Source: an uncultured Myxococcales bacterium (lineage in GTDB: Bacteria > Myxococcota_A > UBA9042). From it: a stretch of 64,000 bases of DNA. Location: the NCBI GenBank assembly GCA_903840165.1, contig CAIMEY010000002.1:1-64000 (forward strand). The letters run 5' to 3'. A model generated the notes under the pieces. It had not been told where the DNA came from. It searched no databases and was given only the letters and a program-made list of their open reading frames with translations. Positions within the stretch are counted from its first letter, which is position 1; every line of letters starts with the position of its first letter. The position numbers and the translations under genes are program-made. Of the stretch, positions 42,941 through 53,044 are shown piece by piece.

Positions 42941-44722
42941 ATGCAGCGCGTAGAGTACGCAGCCCTTCCCGGTGTTAGGGAGGACGGCTATATCCCGACG
43001 ATCAATAAGATTTTCGGACACATCAAGAGGTCCCAGCTGTCGGCCCGTGAGATGCGCGATTGGCTCAAGGAAGAGGGCCTGTACAACAAGGACGAGACCC
43101 CGGGCGTGTTGACATTGCTCGACATTCACAGCGATGGGGTCGCTCGCCTGGGTCCCTGGGCGGAGAAGTTCTTTGCCGCGGCCGATGATGAGGCGGCCAA
43201 GGACCTGCTCTATCGCCGCCTGGTCGATGAAAATACCTTGCTGGTCAAGTACGTCCTGGAGGCGCTGGATACCGAGGGCGGGGGTCGTTTGCACTCGACC
43301 CATGAAATGAACCGGATGCTGACGAGCTACGTTTATCCGGGTAAGCCCGTGAATTTGGTGCCGTTTCAGAACTGGATCAAGTGGATCGTCGCCAGCGGTC
43401 GGGTCAAGCTGATCGGCATCCGCTGGGGATTGACCGATTTGGGCAAGCAGGCTGTGCCCAGACTGCGCAGCATTGATGCCGACGAGTTCTTGGAAGATGA
43501 AAAAGCGGATGCAGAATCGGGGGCTGGCGCAGTCGTCGCCCCCGCGCCCGTCCATGTCGCCGCCGCGCCTGTAGCACCGCCTGCGCCTGTCGCGGCAGTC
43601 GCGGCCAAGGCTTCTGGCAAGGCTTCGGAATCAAAGAAGAAGACAGATGCCGATCCGGATACTGAGGAATTCCTGGACATGCCGCCCGAGGCAGAGCCGG
43701 TCGACGACTCGGTGTTCGAACGATATGAGCAAGAATTACAGCACCCTGACGAAGCTGCAGCGGCCAAGGCTGCCGCGGAACCGCCGCGATCGTCGCCGTC
43801 CGGACGTAGGGGCCCTTCAGCAAAACCCACCGTCAGTGCTGCGATTTCTCCGGCCATCGCTCACCCAGCCCCGGTGACCCTGCCGCGACATTCAACGGTG
43901 GGCACGTCCCCTTCGCGCCAAGCCGCGCTGGACCATGGCTGCAATCAGGCGCCGATGGATGTTGGGCAAGTCATTGCTTCGCTGCGGGATTACGGGCGAA
44001 CCAATGCCCTGGGGGGCGGGTCCCTGCTGCTGGCCCATGGCCTGGAGGCACGCATGGCGCAAAATGATGCGCCTCGCCACCTCTTTCTAGCGGCCCTGCT
44101 GGCGCGTCTGTACGCGGCGAGAGCAGACGGTCAATTGGTCGAAATTCTTGTAGAAAAAGTCGGAGGTTTGCTGCCGATCGCTATCCTACTCGACCGGCCC
44201 GAAGCCCTTACCGATGTGCTGGTGCGCTGGGGTCTGGCGACGGCCGATCCTGCCATCAGCCAAATCCGATCTTGTTTGCTAGACGCGGTGTTAGGTGGGC
44301 GAGCGCTCAAGGCGCAGGCAGATCTGCCCACGGTGCTTGCGGAGGCGCCGACTGCCGAAACGCTCATCGGCCACCTGCAAAGCGGCCTGTTACGCGCCAG
44401 CAGCACCACGGCGCAGTTGTGGCTGGTGCGCGAAATGGTGCGCGCAGGGCTGTGGACCCGCGTTTCTGCTAGCGAAATCGCCTTTGTGCCGACGCGAGCT
44501 GCTCGCCTTCTTGCCTACCGATTGCGGCTGATCGACTCCCATTTCGTTCAAGGTTCTGTGATGTTGCTGCAAATCGCCCGCCGTCTCGCGCCGATTCTGC
44601 CGCCGACCTCTGTGGAAGCCGCTGCCTTTGAAGTCCTGGCCCCCCATGATCATTTGCGCTTTGACTGCACACGCGTGCCGATCTGCCAGCAGCCATGCGC
44701 CCTGATTGTTGAGGAAGTTTAA
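42941..44722 (+). CDS. Uncharacterised cytoplasmic protein, possibly DNA-binding
   Basis: 593 residues; family not recognised. ATG at 42941 is preferred over upstream starts because the conserved-looking sequence begins there; GAGG lies close upstream. Residues 1-190 look like tandem winged-helix units (GYIPTINKIFGHIKRSQLSAREMRDWLKEE..., WIKWIVASGRVKLIGIRWGLTDLGKQ). An Ala/Pro/Lys-rich flexible linker (about 195-345) joins a helical C-terminal domain of about 240 residues. A regulator is possible but unproven. Confidence 0.6.
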   Translation: MQRVEYAALPGVREDGYIPTINKIFGHIKRSQLSAREMRDWLKEEGLYNKDETPGVLTLLDIHSDGVARLGPWAEKFFAAADDEAAKDLLYRRLVDENTLLVKYVLEALDTEGGGRLHSTHEMNRMLTSYVYPGKPVNLVPFQNWIKWIVASGRVKLIGIRWGLTDLGKQAVPRLRSIDADEFLEDEKADAESGAGAVVAPAPVHVAAAPVAPPAPVAAVAAKASGKASESKKKTDADPDTEEFLDMPPEAEPVDDSVFERYEQELQHPDEAAAAKAAAEPPRSSPSGRRGPSAKPTVSAAISPAIAHPAPVTLPRHSTVGTSPSRQAALDHGCNQAPMDVGQVIASLRDYGRTNALGGGSLLLAHGLEARMAQNDAPRHLFLAALLARLYAARADGQLVEILVEKVGGLLPIAILLDRPEALTDVLVRWGLATADPAISQIRSCLLDAVLGGRALKAQADLPTVLAEAPTAETLIGHLQSGLLRASSTTAQLWLVREMVRAGLWTRVSASEIAFVPTRAARLLAYRLRLIDSHFVQGSVMLLQIARRLAPILPPTSVEAAAFEVLAPHDHLRFDCTRVPICQQPCALIVEEV

Positions 44723-45183
44723 GGCTTTAGCTGGCTAGATTCCCGCCACTCCTGCTCAAGCCGAGTCGGACCGGCGACGCCAAACCGTCCCAAAGCCAAC
44801 GGATCGGCCGCCTCCAGCCTTGACATCGACCACGGGATCGCTATTCTTTTCGTCACCGCAGCCGACCCTGGATCGACGAGCCCCTGGCCTCCGTCCGTTC
44901 CCTTGGACCTTTTCAGAATCGGCTGACGGCGCAGACTTTGTCTGGGTCAGCGTTCGGGCGTCAGCATGAGCCTCACCTACGAGCAAGTCTTGCCCAAGTG
45001 CCTGTTTGTCAGCACCTTTGTTTGCCCCTGCACGACCTCGTTTCCAGCCGGATTCCGGCTCGGCATTTGACTGTGGCCCAATCGCGGCCTGCCTTTCCCA
45101 ACCGACCCTCGCGCCAATGACTTGCCTTTGTTGTCTTTGGCCTCAGGCCTTCCTTTGCAGCTCTGGCTGCCTGATGGATCCTC
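44723..45183. promoter_or_regulatory. Long C-rich leader upstream of rho
   Basis: 461 bp with no gene-like frame. The 180 nt before rho (45001-45180) has, by my count, 64 C and 42 G and many pyrimidine runs, the composition expected of Rho-binding (rut) sites. In E. coli, rho is autoregulated by Rho-dependent attenuation in its leader; the same is inferred here. Confidence 0.4.
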
Positions 45184-46491
<1,308 letters not shown>

Positions 46492-46506
46492 CCGCACGGA
46501 GCGCAC

Positions 46507-47445
46507 ATGGCTACGGTCGTAATTACCGGCGGTGCCGGCTTCATCGGTTCTAACATTGCGCACGCATTGGTGGATCGTGGCGACACGGTGCGCGTTCTGG
46601 ACAACTTCAGTTCAGGGCGTGCGATCAATCTCGCTGATATTGCAGACCAAATCGAGGTCGTCACGGGGGACATTCGCGACCCCAAGACCCTCGATTCGGT
46701 GCTGCACGGCGCGGATTACGTGTTTCACGAAGCGGCGTTGCCATCGGTCGTGCGCAGCGTTCAGGACCCGGAGGCGGCCCACGACGTCAATGTCAACGGC
46801 ACGTTGCAGGTGCTGCAGGCGGCGCGGCGGGCGCGGATTCAGCGCTTGGTGTATGCCGCGTCTTCGAGCGCTTATGGCGAAACACCAGCCTTGCCCAAGG
46901 TCGAGACAATGGCACCCGACCCGATAAGTCCCTACGGCGTGCAAAAATTGCTTGGCGAGCAGTATTGTTCCGTCTGGACGCGGGTTTACGACCTGCCGTG
47001 CGTGGCGCTGCGCTACTTCAACGTCTTTGGTGCTCGGCAGGCGCCCGATAGCGACTATGCTGCGGTGATTCCTAAGTTTATCGCGCTGATGCGTCAGGGA
47101 ATCGCGCCGACTATCTACGGCGATGGCGGGCAAACCCGTGATTTCTGCTACATTGGCAATGTGGTCGAAGCGAATCTGAAAGCTTTGACCGCAGCCAATG
47201 CGCCGGGACACGTGTATAACATCGCATGTGGGCAGCGGTATTCACTTCTAGACTTGGTGGCCGCCATCAACGTGGCCCTTGGTACCGACCTGCAGGCGCA
47301 GTTTGAACCGACCCGAACTGGTGATATTCGCGACAGTTTGGCGGATATCACGGCAGCGCGTCGCGATCTGGGCTACACAGCGAGCATCGACTTTGCCGAA
47401 GGCCTGCGCCGCACCGTCAACTGGTACTTGGCCGACCACGGCTGA
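46507..47445 (+). CDS. NAD-dependent sugar-nucleotide epimerase
   Basis: 312 residues, extended SDR. GGAGFIGSN (8-16), DNFSSG, VFHEAALPSV, ASSSAYG, catalytic SPYGVQK (YxxxK), RYFNVFGARQAPDSDYAAVIPKF and GDGGQTRDFCYI. This set is typical of UDP-glucose or UDP-N-acetylglucosamine 4-epimerases. It lies 15 nt after rho with no terminator between, so it is probably cotranscribed. Substrate cannot be settled from sequence. Confidence 0.88.
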   Translation: MATVVITGGAGFIGSNIAHALVDRGDTVRVLDNFSSGRAINLADIADQIEVVTGDIRDPKTLDSVLHGADYVFHEAALPSVVRSVQDPEAAHDVNVNGTLQVLQAARRARIQRLVYAASSSAYGETPALPKVETMAPDPISPYGVQKLLGEQYCSVWTRVYDLPCVALRYFNVFGARQAPDSDYAAVIPKFIALMRQGIAPTIYGDGGQTRDFCYIGNVVEANLKALTAANAPGHVYNIACGQRYSLLDLVAAINVALGTDLQAQFEPTRTGDIRDSLADITAARRDLGYTASIDFAEGLRRTVNWYLADHG

Positions 47446-47677
47446 TCACGCGCTGGCGATTTTATCTAAGAATTCGGATATGTTTGCTGTCTTCTTGGGG
47501 CCGGCGTGTCCCGCTCGGCGTGCGCCTTGGGCTTTGCCGCGCCATCGCCCTGCTAGCCAGCACGCACCGACTTGACAAAATCAAACAAACTCCCGAGCCT
47601 TGGGGCAACTCGAGGGGTCGAGCCACTATCCTCATTTCTATCGCTTCGCCGCCTACGTAGGCGTGCGCGGAGGTGAC

Positions 47678-48544
47678 ATGTCTACGCCATACTATGGATA
47701 TCAGGTTCAAATTACCGCAATTGACGACGCACACGGGCGCGTCACTTTCTCGTACCGGCGCGCCAACTACACCGTCGATTGGTCGGCCGCGCAGACCGGC
47801 AGCGATGTCGGTTTTTCGGTGCATGTCGGCGATCCGACGACGATCAGCCGGGCTGTCAACGCCACGGGCATGCTGTATTTGAACGGTACCTACTGCGCCC
47901 ATAATGCTGGCCTGGATCCCAGCCTCGGTGACTGGTTTGAGCAGCAGCCATACCACCTTACCTACGTGACGGCTTATGGCAGTGCGGGGCGTTACGGCAC
48001 CATCTACCTCAACCGTCAGCAGCGGTCGTTCTCCATTGACTGGGCCGACCGCACCGTCAGCTGGGTTAAGTCCCCGTCGACATTGACCTTGGATGCCAAT
48101 GGCTATCCGAACACCAACCAGGCGGGCTGGCTCTGCCTATCGGATTCAATTCTCAATACTTTTGGCGGCTTGGCGGGCAGTCCCATCAAGTGGCCAGCCG
48201 GTTTGAGCGGCCCGATCTCTCTGAACGATTACGTTGAAGCTTCGGCTACTTGCGTCAGTTCCTTTGGGCCCCTGGTCTCCTTTCACGTCCACTTTGTCGA
48301 TCACGGCACGCAGGTGGAGTACTCCACGCCGAATCCGCTCCAGCTGGCCCCGACCGATCTAACGACGACCGGGGAGCTCAAGATCTATCCGGACCCGAAA
48401 TATTCCAATTTACGCTTTGAAAACGGGGCTAAGGGCACCTTGTGGCTCAACGTGGCTTGGGTGGAAAGCCTGCTGTTTCAGCAGCTGGTGGTGCACGGCC
48501 GTGACCTGCCGATTCGTAAGCTCCGTCCGCGGAAAATGAAGTAA
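47678..48544 (+). CDS. Three-repeat beta-strand protein, unknown function
   Basis: 288 residues; family not recognised. GGAGG four bases before ATG 47678 fixes the start. No signal peptide. Three related beta units of about 90 residues can be seen, with matching strands YRRANYTVDWS, LNRQQRSFSIDWADR and VDHGTQVEYSTP, and matching ends GMLYLNG, GWLCLSD and GTLWLNV. The tail is basic (RKLRPRKMK). It converges on and overlaps the caspase-like gene by 98 nt, so it could be its substrate, inhibitor or an unrelated neighbour. Confidence 0.65.
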   Translation: MSTPYYGYQVQITAIDDAHGRVTFSYRRANYTVDWSAAQTGSDVGFSVHVGDPTTISRAVNATGMLYLNGTYCAHNAGLDPSLGDWFEQQPYHLTYVTAYGSAGRYGTIYLNRQQRSFSIDWADRTVSWVKSPSTLTLDANGYPNTNQAGWLCLSDSILNTFGGLAGSPIKWPAGLSGPISLNDYVEASATCVSSFGPLVSFHVHFVDHGTQVEYSTPNPLQLAPTDLTTTGELKIYPDPKYSNLRFENGAKGTLWLNVAWVESLLFQQLVVHGRDLPIRKLRPRKMK

Positions 48545-49139
48545 ATTTGGACTCATCGAGGTTGCCGTTGCTGTCCAGATCGCTCGCCAGAACCACCGTG
48601 TGAGCGGCCTGGACGGCAACGTGCAAACTTCGGGCCAAGGCCATCGCTAGCAGCACGCCGTCATTGGCGAATTCGCGGGCATGCGCCGGCGGCTCCGTGC
48701 CCACATGGCAGGCGATCAAGCGTAGTTGCCCGCCTTCGAGCACCCGCCGCAGTGGACTCAGCGTCGTGAAGGCGCGCGGATGCAGGCTCAAGACAGCCTG
48801 GAAGCGATGTCCGTGCTTTGCCCCCAGGCGCAGCGAGCCGGGCGTGCCGTGGCCAACCAAGTCTATGATATCGAAATGAAATCGGTGATCGCGCTGCCAG
48901 AGTAGCTGCTGGGCGGCGAGGATCAGGTCCAAGGCCTGTTCAAGGTGCCGCGCCGTCATCGCCCATGGACATTTTGTCTGAATTTCAAGCAGTTCACGGT
49001 CGCCGTCAGGGTCGCCAGTCACCATGACCAGCCTCTGCTCGCCCCGACAGGCATAGCGAACCTTGCCGCCGCCGGAGGCCACTTCCACGCGCAGTCGCCC
49101 GTCTCCAGGCAATTCACTTCCGTTAAGTCGTTTGTCCAT
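48447..49139 (-). CDS. Caspase-like (DUF4347-type) predicted cysteine peptidase
   Basis: 230 residues from ATG 49139. The core shows the clan CD His/Cys dyad: His97 in IIDLVGHGTPGSLRLG and Cys144 in LRLIACHVG, with the strand-loop pattern of DUF4347/CHAT/caspase relatives. Residues 187-199 (ASDLDSNGNLDESK) match an EF-hand-like DxDxNG calcium loop. There is no signal peptide. It lies 44 nt downstream of the kinase-STAND-FGE gene in the same direction, so it may be its effector. Proteolytic activity is inferred, not shown. Confidence 0.68.
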   Translation of the reverse strand: MDKRLNGSELPGDGRLRVEVASGGGKVRYACRGEQRLVMVTGDPDGDRELLEIQTKCPWAMTARHLEQALDLILAAQQLLWQRDHRFHFDIIDLVGHGTPGSLRLGAKHGHRFQAVLSLHPRAFTTLSPLRRVLEGGQLRLIACHVGTEPPAHAREFANDGVLLAMALARSLHVAVQAAHTVVLASDLDSNGNLDESKFTSFSADGAYESAGHGRAPPAAETAGFPPKPR

Positions 49140-49183
49140 GGAATTCAAATTTGTCCGGTGGCCTCTGCCCGCCTTGCCAGTTG

Positions 49184-52100
49184 CTAGCGGCTGCTCGGCA
49201 GGACGCAGCGGACGCCGAGGTCAAAGGAGAAGAACCGAGGATGTCGTGTATTTTCCACGTCAATTGCGTACATTCCGTCGGCGAGGCCCAGAGACCATTG
49301 GCTGCCACGGATGACGCGCAAGGCTTGGCCGACATCACTGGCATTGGTCGAACTCGTCCATTCCGCCACGTTGTCTGCCAGGGCTAAGGCACCGTAAGGA
49401 CTGGCTCCCTGCGGCAAAGCTTGCACTGGCGCAGAGGCCGGCCAAGGGTCCGGCGTGTCCGCTAGGTTCATCCGTTGTTTCGGATCGTCCTGTCCCCAGG
49501 GGAAGTTGCGCTTAGGCAGGGGGTTGGCCTGCCGCGCCTCGGCGTCCAGGGTCCAGCCGCCGCGCGCCGCCTTGGTCAACTCCAGCGAGGTTGGCAGCCT
49601 CTTGCCCTGCCAGCCGCAGAACGCCGCAGCCGTGTAATAATCAATGGATGTGACGGGATGGTCGGGCAGTGACGCATCGGGTACACCCACCTCCGGCGGA
49701 TACGTCGGCGGCGGGTCTCCAGTCCATGCACTATTGCGACCATAGACCCGGTACCACGCATTGCTCGACTCGGTCTTGTCCAGGCGGAATGCAGGTAACT
49801 CCTCGCGTCGCATGGCAATTGGCGGAAGGTGCCCATGCACCTCAGGCTCACCAGGTCCGCCATGCCAAAATGGTCCTGCAGCAATTTCAAGGGTTTGTGC
49901 CGCCGTGGCTTTGCAGCTTGGCACGACGACAGCAACGTTCACTGGCGTGGCGCTGCGCGTTGCAAATCCAGGTAATGATTGCAGATTCACGCGGGCGGGA
50001 GGGCAGTCTTCGCGGGCTCGCCCTCGCCCTGAGACCAGCAGCACTGCCGGGCCCGAACGGGTCTCAATATCGAATTGCCATTTCTGATCATGAAGTTGCT
50101 GGTTGCGCACGCGAACGAATTGCCCGTCGCGGCTGGGGCCCAAGCCGGTAGGGTCGGCGCGATCGACCTCGTGTAAAGACCAACGAAGGTTGGGCAATTC
50201 GCGCGTTAGCACCGGAGTAGAGGCCTGGGTCTGCGCATCCCAGTCCACGACGCCGATTTGCAGCCGCACGTAGCCTAAGTCCGCAGCTGCCAACATCAAT
50301 CGCTCCGACTGCAGACGCGTCGTGCGTTCGCGCCTGGCTAGTTCCGCCGCCACCAGCACGGACGCGAGCGTGATGAGGGCCATCGCCGCTGCCACCGTGC
50401 TGATCAAGGTGCGTCGCCGCCGCCGCCTCTTGCTACCGAGGTCCTGGGAAATAGCTAAGAACTCAGTTGCTTGCGGTGACAAGACGTCTTCGTCGCCGTG
50501 GAGCCGACTGCGTGCGGCCGTGACGCTGTCCAAGGGCCATGCCTCATCGCCACGCCGGCCCCGCGTCAGCCACAGGCGCGTCGCTGCCTCGATTTCACCT
50601 ACAATAGCGCGCTGTTCGCTGCTCTCCTCCAGCCAGCGAACCAACTGAGGCCACGTGTGCAGGAGGGATTCGTGAACCAATTCAACGAGAGACTGGTCCT
50701 CTCCGCCATCGGCACTGCGCCGAACGACCAAGAGCCGAGCCGTAATCAGCCGTTCCAGAACCAGTTGCGCCCGCGGTCCTAGGCCCGCACCCAGGATCTG
50801 ACGCGGCGCCGACTGTCGCGTGCCAGCTGCGGTCACGAGGCGCAAGAGCATTTTGCGGGCCGTGCGCAGGTCTGACGGCGCCAAGCCTTCAAAGACTGCC
50901 TCGGCATGGCTCGCCAGGGCTCCCGCAACACCGCGCACGGCCTCATACTCCGCGCGCTTGAGCTGACGTTGGTCGCGGTCACGGCGTTCCCACAACATGG
51001 CACAGGTGAACTGCAGCAGCGGCAATGCGGCGGGCTGTCCGGTCAGCTCGGTGACCATGCGATCGACCACGCCTGCATCATCCCATGAATATTGTGCGGC
51101 TTGTAAGGGGCGCAGTGCCGCTTCGCGCAGCTGCCTGTCATCGAGCCGCCTAAGCACCAGCACACTGCCTAGGGTGGCCGCGAGCGCTGGCGACTGGGCC
51201 AATTGCCCAAGGAAATCATCGCGCAACGTCAGCACCACACGAACTGACTCATCGACCGCGTCCGCCGCTCCAACCACCGCCTGCAAAAAGGCTTGCGCTT
51301 CATGGGGTTGGCAGCCTTGCGTGACGACTTCTTCCAACTGGTCGACAAAAAGCAGCACGTGTTTCTGGGTCTGCTCCGCCAAACCGTGCAGGTGCACATT
51401 GGCCAAACCAGGCTGCAAGAGCAGTTCTTGGGCCAGCCTCTCCACGGCTTCCCGGGGAATGCTGCCCGCAGGCGCCCCTTCCGGCACTTCACTGTGCAAC
51501 AAGCGAAAAGCCAGGGCGAGCAGCGGCTGACTGCCCGGCCGGACGGGCAACACCAGCAAAGGTCCCTGCTCACGCAAACGCGGCAGTAAGCCCGCTTGAA
51601 CAAAGGAACTCTTGCCGGTTCCAGATTGCCCCACGACCGGCAGCACCGTCACCGTCCGCAACCGTTCCATGGCCGCGTCGACATCGGCACCGCGACCAAA
51701 GTAGCAGGCAGCATGTTGTTCTTCAAAGGCAAATAGGCCGCGAAACGGCGATTCTTGGCCTTGAGGATCCAGGGTCGGCCGATCCAGCAGGGCGTCGAGT
51801 CTGGCCACCACGTCCCCTGCCGAAGGCCGATTGCGCGCCACGCGGGCCAACAGGTCTCCTAGCAAGGTCTGCAGGGCCGGCGTCAGGTCTGCTAGTGGTG
51901 CCGGCTGACTGCCTTCATCCAACACCCGCATTTGCAAAGGTCTTTTGTCCTGGCCGGTCCCGTCGAAAGGGCGATGCCCGGCCAGCATTTCGTACAGCAG
52001 CACCCCCAGCGCCCATAGGTCCGTGGCAGCCGTCGGCGCCAAATCCAGCCATTGTTCTGGGGCCATGTAGGCCGGCGTACCCGTAATTCGCCCCGGCTGG

Positions 52101-52819
52101 GACTTGGCATCGCCGAGTTGACTTTCGAGCACCTGGGCAATGCCAAAATCGACGACGCGCACCCGGCCGTCTGGTGGCAAGAGCACATTCTCTGGCTTCA
52201 AATCACAGTGAATCACCCCAGTTGCATGGGCAGACTCCAGGGCCATGGCGATGGCGCGGGCAATGCGCAGGGCCTCGATCTGGCTCGGCGGCGCTTCACG
52301 CAGGCGTCGACGCAGAGACACGCCCTCGACATATTCCAACGCCAAGTACGGCGACTGGCCAAACAGACCGACGTGGTGAATCGTCACGATATTGGGGTGG
52401 GAAAGACGGGCAATCGCCCGAGCTTCCCCCATTAAATCAATGGAATGGCCCTGCGCTGTCAGATCGGAGCGGATGAGCTTGAGCGCCACCAAACGGCCCA
52501 GCCGGGTATCACGGGCTAGCAGCACTTGGCCCATTCCGCCCTGACCGAGCTGGCGAATGATGCGAAAATGTTCGATAACTGTGCCGGACTTGGGCGAGTC
52601 GCCCGACGCGCTATCGGCCTGTTGCCCCAGTTCGGAACTCTGCCCAAGCAGCGTCGCGGCGCCCTTGACTTCCTCGGCGGATGCGGCCCACTCCGTGTCG
52701 GCATTTGCGAACGATTCCGAATGAACTCGTGCACTTGGCTTGGACGCATCTTGCATTGAGGCAGCGTCGCCGTCAGGCCCGTGGCCGGTTGAAGATTGTA
52801 AGAAATTGTCCGTCTTCAA
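49184..52819 (-). CDS. Ser/Thr kinase - STAND NTPase - FGE-fold membrane protein
   Basis: 1211 residues. Order: disordered N-terminus (1-80); Ser/Thr kinase (82-345) with LGQGGMG (91-97), Lys114, catalytic HCDLKPEN (Asp206, non-RD), DFG (224-226) and YMAPEQ; nSTAND1-type NTPase (about 357-790) with Walker A GQSGTGKSS (397-405) and Walker B LLFVDQLEE (489-497); a basic stretch and one membrane segment (about 830-850); then an extracytoplasmic region ending in an FGE/SUMF1 fold (about 1000-1211). The FGE part lacks the catalytic Cys pattern of sulfatase-activating enzyme, so it probably senses a ligand. TTG start at 52819 is uncertain. Confidence 0.85.
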   Translation of the reverse strand: MKTDNFLQSSTGHGPDGDAASMQDASKPSARVHSESFANADTEWAASAEEVKGAATLLGQSSELGQQADSASGDSPKSGTVIEHFRIIRQLGQGGMGQVLLARDTRLGRLVALKLIRSDLTAQGHSIDLMGEARAIARLSHPNIVTIHHVGLFGQSPYLALEYVEGVSLRRRLREAPPSQIEALRIARAIAMALESAHATGVIHCDLKPENVLLPPDGRVRVVDFGIAQVLESQLGDAKSQPGRITGTPAYMAPEQWLDLAPTAATDLWALGVLLYEMLAGHRPFDGTGQDKRPLQMRVLDEGSQPAPLADLTPALQTLLGDLLARVARNRPSAGDVVARLDALLDRPTLDPQGQESPFRGLFAFEEQHAACYFGRGADVDAAMERLRTVTVLPVVGQSGTGKSSFVQAGLLPRLREQGPLLVLPVRPGSQPLLALAFRLLHSEVPEGAPAGSIPREAVERLAQELLLQPGLANVHLHGLAEQTQKHVLLFVDQLEEVVTQGCQPHEAQAFLQAVVGAADAVDESVRVVLTLRDDFLGQLAQSPALAATLGSVLVLRRLDDRQLREAALRPLQAAQYSWDDAGVVDRMVTELTGQPAALPLLQFTCAMLWERRDRDQRQLKRAEYEAVRGVAGALASHAEAVFEGLAPSDLRTARKMLLRLVTAAGTRQSAPRQILGAGLGPRAQLVLERLITARLLVVRRSADGGEDQSLVELVHESLLHTWPQLVRWLEESSEQRAIVGEIEAATRLWLTRGRRGDEAWPLDSVTAARSRLHGDEDVLSPQATEFLAISQDLGSKRRRRRRTLISTVAAAMALITLASVLVAAELARRERTTRLQSERLMLAAADLGYVRLQIGVVDWDAQTQASTPVLTRELPNLRWSLHEVDRADPTGLGPSRDGQFVRVRNQQLHDQKWQFDIETRSGPAVLLVSGRGRAREDCPPARVNLQSLPGFATRSATPVNVAVVVPSCKATAAQTLEIAAGPFWHGGPGEPEVHGHLPPIAMRREELPAFRLDKTESSNAWYRVYGRNSAWTGDPPPTYPPEVGVPDASLPDHPVTSIDYYTAAAFCGWQGKRLPTSLELTKAARGGWTLDAEARQANPLPKRNFPWGQDDPKQRMNLADTPDPWPASAPVQALPQGASPYGALALADNVAEWTSSTNASDVGQALRVIRGSQWSLGLADGMYAIDVENTRHPRFFSFDLGVRCVLPSSR

Positions 52820-53044
52820 CAGAGTCCCCGCCCCTGCTGCAATTGGTCTTGTTCAAGGCCTTCGCCGCGGCCTTTGGCACTAAATGTGCCCCATGATGCG
52901 CTCAATTCGCGCCGCGTGTCCAGTTTCGCTTGCCGAAGTCAGTGTCGACCCGCTGTGAATCAACGCAAGGACCTTAGCTGTTGGGTCGCACTGAGGGGCG
53001 ACGCAGCGTCCATGAATCCTTTGCTCTTTTCGAAGTATTTGCGG

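Noticed and set aside
49184..49800. Active formylglycine-generating enzyme at the kinase C-terminus
   Set aside because: The catalytic Cys pattern is not visible and no sulfatase gene is nearby; a sensing role is more likely.
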